DNA from: Sorghum bicolor
Taxonomy: Eukaryota; Streptophyta; Magnoliopsida; Poales; Poaceae
Length of the DNA stretch: 64,000 nucleotides
Reading direction: 5' to 3'
NCBI RefSeq assembly: GCF_000003195.3
Contig: NC_012872.2
Span: forward strand, 19,377,804-19,441,803
Shown: in pieces, positions 58,247-64,000 of the stretch
Position numbering within the stretch: position 1 is the stretch's first letter
Layout of the letters: each line of letters opens with the position of its first letter
Translations under genes and position numbers: made by a program
The notes under the pieces: generated by a model
Databases searched by the model: none
The model's input: only the letters and a program-made list of their open reading frames with translations
What the model was told of the DNA's origin: nothing

Positions 58247-61200
58247 ATGTCAGTAGAAGACCGTAGTTGGATGTACCAGGGCTGGAATGACAATGGTTGT
58301 CATTCACATGAGTGGGTGCGAAATACAAATGCTTTCATAGATCATGCTTTCAATGCTGTGCAAAATTCTGAAAAATTTGGAGTACTTTGTCCGTGTACGG
58401 AGTGTGGAAATAGAGTTAGACGGAGGAGAGCTGTCATGACCATGCATTTGTGTAAAAGAGGATTTACACCTGGATACACTATTTGGACCAAACATGGCGA
58501 GCAACCATATAACGAGCCTACGTTGGAACATGTCAATGATACAGTAGATGGTTTAGATGAAATGTTAGCTGACTTTGGTGATGCAATGCACACAGATAGT
58601 ATAGAAGATGAACCAATAGCTGATGCAAAGGCATTTTATGCCATGCTGGAAGCTTCACAAGAGCCACTCCATAGTTTGACTAGTGTTGCAAGACTAACTG
58701 CAGTGACACGCTTGATGGCAGTCAAGTCACAACACAACCTTGGCATAGAATGCATTAATAAAATACTGAATCTGTTTGATGATGTTCTACCTGAGAACCA
58801 TAAAATGCCAAAAACATTGTATGAGTGCATGAGTCTTCTTAAAGGTCTAAAAATGCCCTATGTTAAGATAGATGCCTGTAAAAACAATTGTATGATCTAC
58901 TACGGACCAGAAGATGAAAATAAGGAAAAGTGTGATTTCTGTGGGGAAAGCCGATATGTAGTTGTTGATCCATCAGAAGGGCGTAAACGAAAGCCAATAC
59001 CACGCAAGGTGCTGCGTTATCTCCCACTTATACCAAGTTTGCAGCGGCTGTATATGGAGCCAAAAACTGCAAAACATATGCGGTGGCACAAGGAGGGCAG
59101 ACGTGCTAACCCGAATGTTATGGTCCACCCGTCTGATGTTGAAGCATGGACACATTTTCAATACGGTATGCCCAGATTTTGCAATGGATGCTAGAAATGT
59201 TCGTGTTGCTATGGCTACAGATGGCTTCAACCCATTTGGCTTTGGAAAAGCCCAATATTCTTGCTGGCCTGTTTTTGTGATTCCTTTGAACTTGCCTCCG
59301 GCTCTTTGTATGAAGGAGGAAAATATATTTCTTAGTCTAGTGATTCCTGGACCAGAGCATCCTGGGAAGAATATAAATGTCTTCATGCGACCACTAGTTG
59401 ATGAGATGAAGAAAGCTTGGGCAGGAGTACAAACGTATGATAGTTTCTCGAAGAGAAATTTTACAATGAGGGTTTCATACCATAATTCCATTCATGACTA
59501 TCCTAGATTAGGCATGTTCTCTGGATGGTCTACACATGGTGGGTTGGCTTGTTTTGACTGTATGGCAGATGTGGATAGCACTTGGCTACCAAATGGGCGC
59601 AAGTTTAGTTGGTTTGATTGTCATAGAAGATTTCTACCACCTGACCATGCTTTTAGGAACCAAAAGAATGCATTTAAAAAGGGTGTAGTAGTGCATGACT
59701 TACCTCCACGCCGATTAACTGGGCAAGAGGTGCAAGCATACATGAATGAAGTCAAAGATACATCTTTTGATGGTTATGGCAAAACCCACAATTGGACTCA
59801 CATCCCGTTCCTGTGGGAGTTGCCATATTTCCCTCAACTTTTGCGCCCACATAATATTGATGTTATGCATACAGAAAAAAAATGTAGCAGAAGCTATTTT
59901 TTATACATGTCTTAACATTGCTGATAAAACCAAGGATAATCCCAAGGCTCGTCTTGACCAAGCTTTGATGTGCAATAGAAGACATCTCAATCTAGTTGAG
60001 AAGCCAAATGATAAGTGGGATAGACCTAGAGCACCTTTTTCCCTAACGAGAGACCAGAAAAAGGATGTTATGCGGTGGTTTATGGACATAAAGTTCCCGG
60101 ATGGCTATGCAACAAACTTAAGGAGAGGGGTAAACATGGATACACTGAAGATAAATGGCATGAAGAGTCATGACTTCCATATATTCATTGAGCGTTTGCT
60201 GCCTGTGATGATGCGAGGTTTTGTCAAGAATGACATATGGGAAGCGTTAGCTGAGCTAAGCTACTTTTTTAGAGTGCTTTGTTCCAAGGAGGTTGATCGT
60301 GCCCAGATATGCCAACTGGAAGCAAACATACCTATTATACTCTGCAAATTGGAGAAAATCTTTCCACCAGGTTTCTTCAATTCAATGGAGCATATTATAG
60401 TGCACCTTCCATATCAAGTTAGGGCAGGTGGCCCTGTAAAGTATACATGGATGTATGGAGTCGAGAGGTGACCTTCTATTCTAGTTCTGTTCTTTATCAG
60501 TGTGCCTTGTCATAGGCAGCAACAAACTAATCCTAACTTAAATTCTTGTAGGTTGTTAAAAAAAGTTAGGGCAAAAGTCCGTAACAAGGCTCATGTTGAA
60601 GCCTCAATAGTAGAAGGCTGCCTTGTTGAGGAAATATCTCACTTCACATCATTATACTTGCCTCAACTCATATCGAGCTCTCGTAATCGTCCACAACGTT
60701 ATGCTCCAAATGGTCCTCCATCTGATTGTACCCTTAGCTTGTTTCAAGTGCGTGGATGGAAGAGCGGTAGAGGAGTGAGCAGGTTTCTAACTATTGAAGA
60801 GTACAAGACAGCAATGATTTTTATCTTCACAAACATGGCTGAAATGGATGAATATGTGCAGTAAGTATACTAAGTTTGACAAATAAACATACTGACATTT
60901 ATCATGACCATAATTTAAACTTTGTTTAAATCCATAGAAAATTTGAACAAGAGCAATGGAGACGTGCAAGACCACCAAATTTGAAACAACTAGATAATTT
61001 ACGCATGAATGGTGCTGGCAATGGCAAACCAAATTTGTTGGATTGGTTTAGCAAACTGGTACTACCCGTTTTCTATCTTTTTTGTACTGGTTTACACATT
61101 ATAATAAAACATGAATTACATGTTAGTTTCAATTATAACATTGCAGTGTGACATTGATGCAAGCATACCCAGTGACCTACGTCGTTTATCACGTGGTTGT

Positions 61201-61929
61201 GGCCTCAAGGTCAAGTCATATGATATTTATGAAGTTAATGGGTACAGGTTTAGATCTGAGAGGTATGAAAAATCTAGAGGCAACCTAACTACCACCAACA
61301 CAGGGGTGCTTGCTGTTGGTGTTGACGATGGTGGAAACAATGACCTTGAGTACTATGGAATTATCAAAGACATAATTGAGTTAAAATTTGATGGTGGTAG
61401 TGAATTTAGCCTTGTTTTATTTGACTGTCATTGGTTCCACCCAACTAATGGAGTGAGGCACTTAGAAAGGTTTGGACTAGTCGAAGTTGCCCATGCTTCA
61501 TGTAATCCAGCGAATGAGCCTTTTGTTCTTGCTAGCCAAGTAAAGCAGGTGTATTATCTTCCATATCCATGTAAGTCTAATGAAAGCCTAAATGACTGGT
61601 GGGTTGCACACAAGGTCAGCCCCCTTGCAAATCTGTCTATTCCATCAATGGATGAGTATGATAATGAAGAACCACCATGTATGGATACCTTTCAAGAAGA
61701 TGCTTTAGATGGTGAATTCATCATAGACATTGGACTTGGCTTAGATGATATGACAATTGTTGATGGCTTTGATGAGGTTAATGATCCAAAAGACATTTCC
61801 ATGCTGATCAAACAACGAAATGGTGTGGCATTAGAAGATGAAACACCAGTAGAAGAACATGAGGGATATAATACAGAATATTTTCTTGATCCGATAGAAG
61901 TGGAATACCAAGACCCTGATGATTTTTAG
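58247..61929 (+). pseudogene. CACTA transposase, TNP2 type, two frameshifts
   Basis: TNP2-type proteins bind CACTA ends and cut and rejoin DNA. The start MSVEDRSWMYQGW opens the transposase-associated domain (CPCTECGNRVRRRR). TNP2 core: DFCGESRYVV, FAMDARNVRVAMATDGFNPF, VSYHNSIHDYPRLGMFSGWSTHG and PHNIDVMHTEK. Then DUF4218 (KSHDFHIFIERLLPVMMRG) and DUF4216 (DLEYYGIIKDIIELK). Exons: 58247-60467, 60552-60860, 60938-61058 and 61147-61929, all with GT/AG and matching phases. Two +1 frameshifts lie in exon 1: one extra T in the run 59155-59158 and one extra A in the run 59875-59882. Subtracting two bases makes exon 1 fit the downstream phase exactly; the intended product would be about 1143 aa. 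I see no other break. Confidence 0.9.
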
Positions 61930-62041
61930 TTGGATAAGTAATACTCCTATTTAGTCTTAAATTACAGGAATGTTTTCTGTCATTTTCTATCAACCTTTTC
62001 CAATACGATTACTGATGGTTTGCTGCCTTTTGTTTTCAGGG

Positions 62042-63756
62042 ATGCCAATCACACATAGAGGAACACGTAGTCGATCTTCCAATAGTTCTACTGCTAGACA
62101 GGACATGGTTTCTTGTGAGAATGCTCCTGATGTTGAGGCAGAAGATCAGCAAGTAGCATATTTCTACTTGAGAGGTGGTGCTGACCTCCCCCCCATTATT
62201 CCCATTGAGCAAAATCGTCCATTGATTGAACCAGAAGGGAACTCGTGAGTATTATGAACTTACTTTGGAAATCAACACTGATGACATATGTTAATTGATA
62301 TGTTCGATATATTGCAAGGCACTGGACTCATGTGCAGGGAAGGACTCCTTCGAGTGTTTTAACAGTGTTACTAAAACGGAATCATCCTGGTTTGGTTGAA
62401 TACAAAGGCAAGACTGTGGTGGCATCAACATGGGAACATTACCAAGCAGCAACGGACTCATCTAGAAAATCCAAAGCTGATGTTGTTGCTGAAGGGTTTT
62501 GGGTAATTCTCTCTATTTAAATATATTGTTGCTGATCTTGTTCAATCTGTTACAGAAGCTAAGGTTTACGATTTATAAATACTTTGCAGTTAAGGTTTAG
62601 ATTCAATCCATCCAAAGAAGATGTGTCAAGAGAACATGTTGGGAAGTGCTGCTCACAACTCATTGGGAGCATAATGTATTATTTAAGAATTACAGCTACA
62701 ATAGATCATTTTCGCAAGGTGGAGAGCAGAAAAATCTGTGACAAGATGGCCGGACAGTTCTATTTGTCACGGGATGAGTACATTGCACAACAACCTCCTT
62801 GGTTTAAACGAGATTGCTGGGAAGTTTTGGCCACAGAATGGAGTAGTCCTGAATTCAAGAAGAAGTCTGAGACAAACCGTGCAAATCGTTGCAGCCGCAA
62901 ATTTAAACCCCACAAAGGAGGATCCAACTCCATTGCAACAATACGACAGAAGTTGGTTAGTGTTCAGTTGTTGTTTTTTATTAGATATTCTTTTGTAGGA
63001 AGTACACAATTAATTAGGCTTACTATTTAATGTAGTCTAAGAAACTAGGAAGAGAAGTGAATGATATTGAGGCATGGGTCCATACTCATAGAGGCTCAAA
63101 TCCTGAAGACATTACTTCACTGAACACAAACACAGAAGAAGCCACTACATGTTTGGTAATTACTAATTATGCTTATTTGTTATTTTTTATATCATTGATG
63201 TTACTTATTTTGCATATGTTTACATAGGAAAAATACAAAGGCAAGGCCATTGAGTTAAATGGACCAGATTTTGATTGGCTACACTCTCCAATAGATGCTA
63301 GAGCTCTCTATGAATGCAGTTGTGGTCGGCCACATGGAAAATGGGCCTTATTTAATGGGACCATAAATGACAACGAAGCCCTTGCTGACTTGAAAAGAAG
63401 CCATGCCTCAGCCATGGCTGCTAGGCGACATCGTCAAGAAGAGGAGGACCGTATGAGGAAAGAAGCTAGTGACAGTCGTTTGGCTAAGGAATACGCCCAA
63501 AATATGTTGGACTGGGGAAGAACGGTACATGCTCACAATGAAAATATACAAAGGTTTATGGAGGTGAGATGTGTCATGTATTATTTCGAGTGTCAATCTA
63601 GAAACTTTCTAATTGTGTGTAACCTATATTGTTAAACTGCAGAGCGTTGCTTTCCACACTGGTATGCCAGCAACAGCAGTTCCTCCTCCCTTGCCTCCCC
63701 CACCTCAGCCTCCAATATATGTTGTTTTGCCAACTCCAAATCCCTCTCATGACAAT
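62042..63756 (+). CDS. CACTA second gene, Transposase_24 type (partial, 3' end outside)
   Basis: It starts MPITHRGTRSRSSN right after an acceptor-like TTTTCAG. Six exons join in phase: 62042-62244, 62319-62502, 62590-62955, 63036-63155, 63228-63563 and 63643-63756 (donor GTAAGT). Together they make 441 codons with no stop. Features: RNHPGLVEYKGK, then RCSRKFKPHKGGSNSIATIR, IEAWVHTHRGSNPE, an acidic/basic coiled-coil stretch (RHRQEEEDRMRKEASDSR) and a proline run (PPPLPPPPQPP). This is the plant Ptta/En/Spm second protein, the probable counterpart of TNPA, which binds subterminal repeats. Located 112 bp after the transposase stop, on the same strand. At least one more exon must follow. Unlike its neighbour it shows no damage. 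Confidence 0.85.
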
Positions 63757-64000
63757 GTAAGTTTGACCAGACCACTTGTTCCCCGATATTCCCTATATCT
63801 TAAAAAAATTATCTGTTGTATTACCATGATGGGCAATCCTCTGGTTAAAAAGTTACTCTTGCTGTTTGATCTGAGGGGTAGAAGCATTATGCTTTACTCT
63901 TGTGTAAAGTTAGTTGGACTAGTTTATCATTAAGGAAAGTAGAAAACGATGGTCATCTCACCAACGCCATTGTTGTCAATATGCCTGACTATTGATGGTG

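Larger units (their letters stand above)
56782..64000 (+). mobile_element. Large CACTA (En/Spm) transposon, left end and both genes
   Basis: Left terminus CACTACTAGAATCAACAAG. It is followed by subterminal repeats of TTTCCCTAGG and the complement CCTAGGGAAA (56800-57010), a GC-rich leader, a TNP2-type transposase gene (58247-61929) and a Transposase_24-type second gene (62042 to beyond 63756). The right terminus is outside the window. The element is in the tail of the Sirevirus. Coding quality is far higher than that of the retroelements around it, so it is probably the youngest large insertion here. Confidence 0.93.

Overview
The window is from a grass nuclear chromosome. Three things point there: the transposon load (Tekay, Reina and Athila-type Gypsy elements, Sirevirus Copia elements with CACCGGACGC/GCGTCCGGTG LTR motifs, CACTA elements, Stowaway MITEs with CTCCCTCCGT ends, and a dispersed MITE starting GGCCTTGTTTAGTT), the intron-split plant genes, and the WAK-type receptor kinase. 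Sorghum, sugarcane or Miscanthus relatives fit best, but that is inference. About two thirds of the sequence is recognisable transposon. I recognise only two ordinary host genes.

Left block, 1-17634: a nest of LTR retrotransposons. The oldest visible layer is a Reina-type chromovirus on the + strand (3748-4925 and 16889-17634). An Athila-type element on the minus strand (212-3747) abuts it at 3747/3748. A full-length Tekay-type element (4926-16888, two LTRs, TSD CCCTC) sits inside it. The Athila copy is itself cut at 211/212 by the LTR end of a second, oppositely oriented member of its own family. All internal genes are broken, mostly by TAG or TGA codons.

Middle block, 17635-42400: a gene island full of small DNA transposons. 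Host genes are a dephospho-CoA kinase (27261-29569, minus, three exons, 232 aa) and a wall-associated-kinase-like receptor kinase (32713-36841, minus, three exons, 732 aa). In both, splice sites and phases rebuild an uninterrupted protein. Around and inside them lie Stowaway-in-Stowaway MITEs, hAT-type elements with 8-bp TSDs, a small CACTA with CTCGGCAAA repeats, a long foldback element in a WAK intron, a Mutator-type element with a GC-rich core, two LINE zf-RVT remnants, and about nine copies of the GGCCTTGTTTAGTT MITE.

Right block, 42600-64000: a second nest. A decayed Copia RT fragment was hit by a Sirevirus-like LTR at 43292. That LTR holds a solo LTR (43939-48173), which holds another solo LTR (46098-47996). 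A Sirevirus (5' LTR 48447-49979, gag and pol degraded) follows and is cut at 56782 by a large CACTA transposon that runs off the window. The CACTA carries a TNP2-type transposase gene whose only visible defects are two +1 homopolymer frameshifts. It also carries a Transposase_24-type second gene whose six visible exons join without a break.

I found no CRISPR array, operon, rRNA or tRNA, and nothing I can defend as a wholly new biological system. The most useful leads are the nearly intact CACTA, the Mutator-type element with a captured-looking GC-rich core, the foldback element in the WAK intron, and the complete absence of TAA among the in-frame stops of the retroelements.
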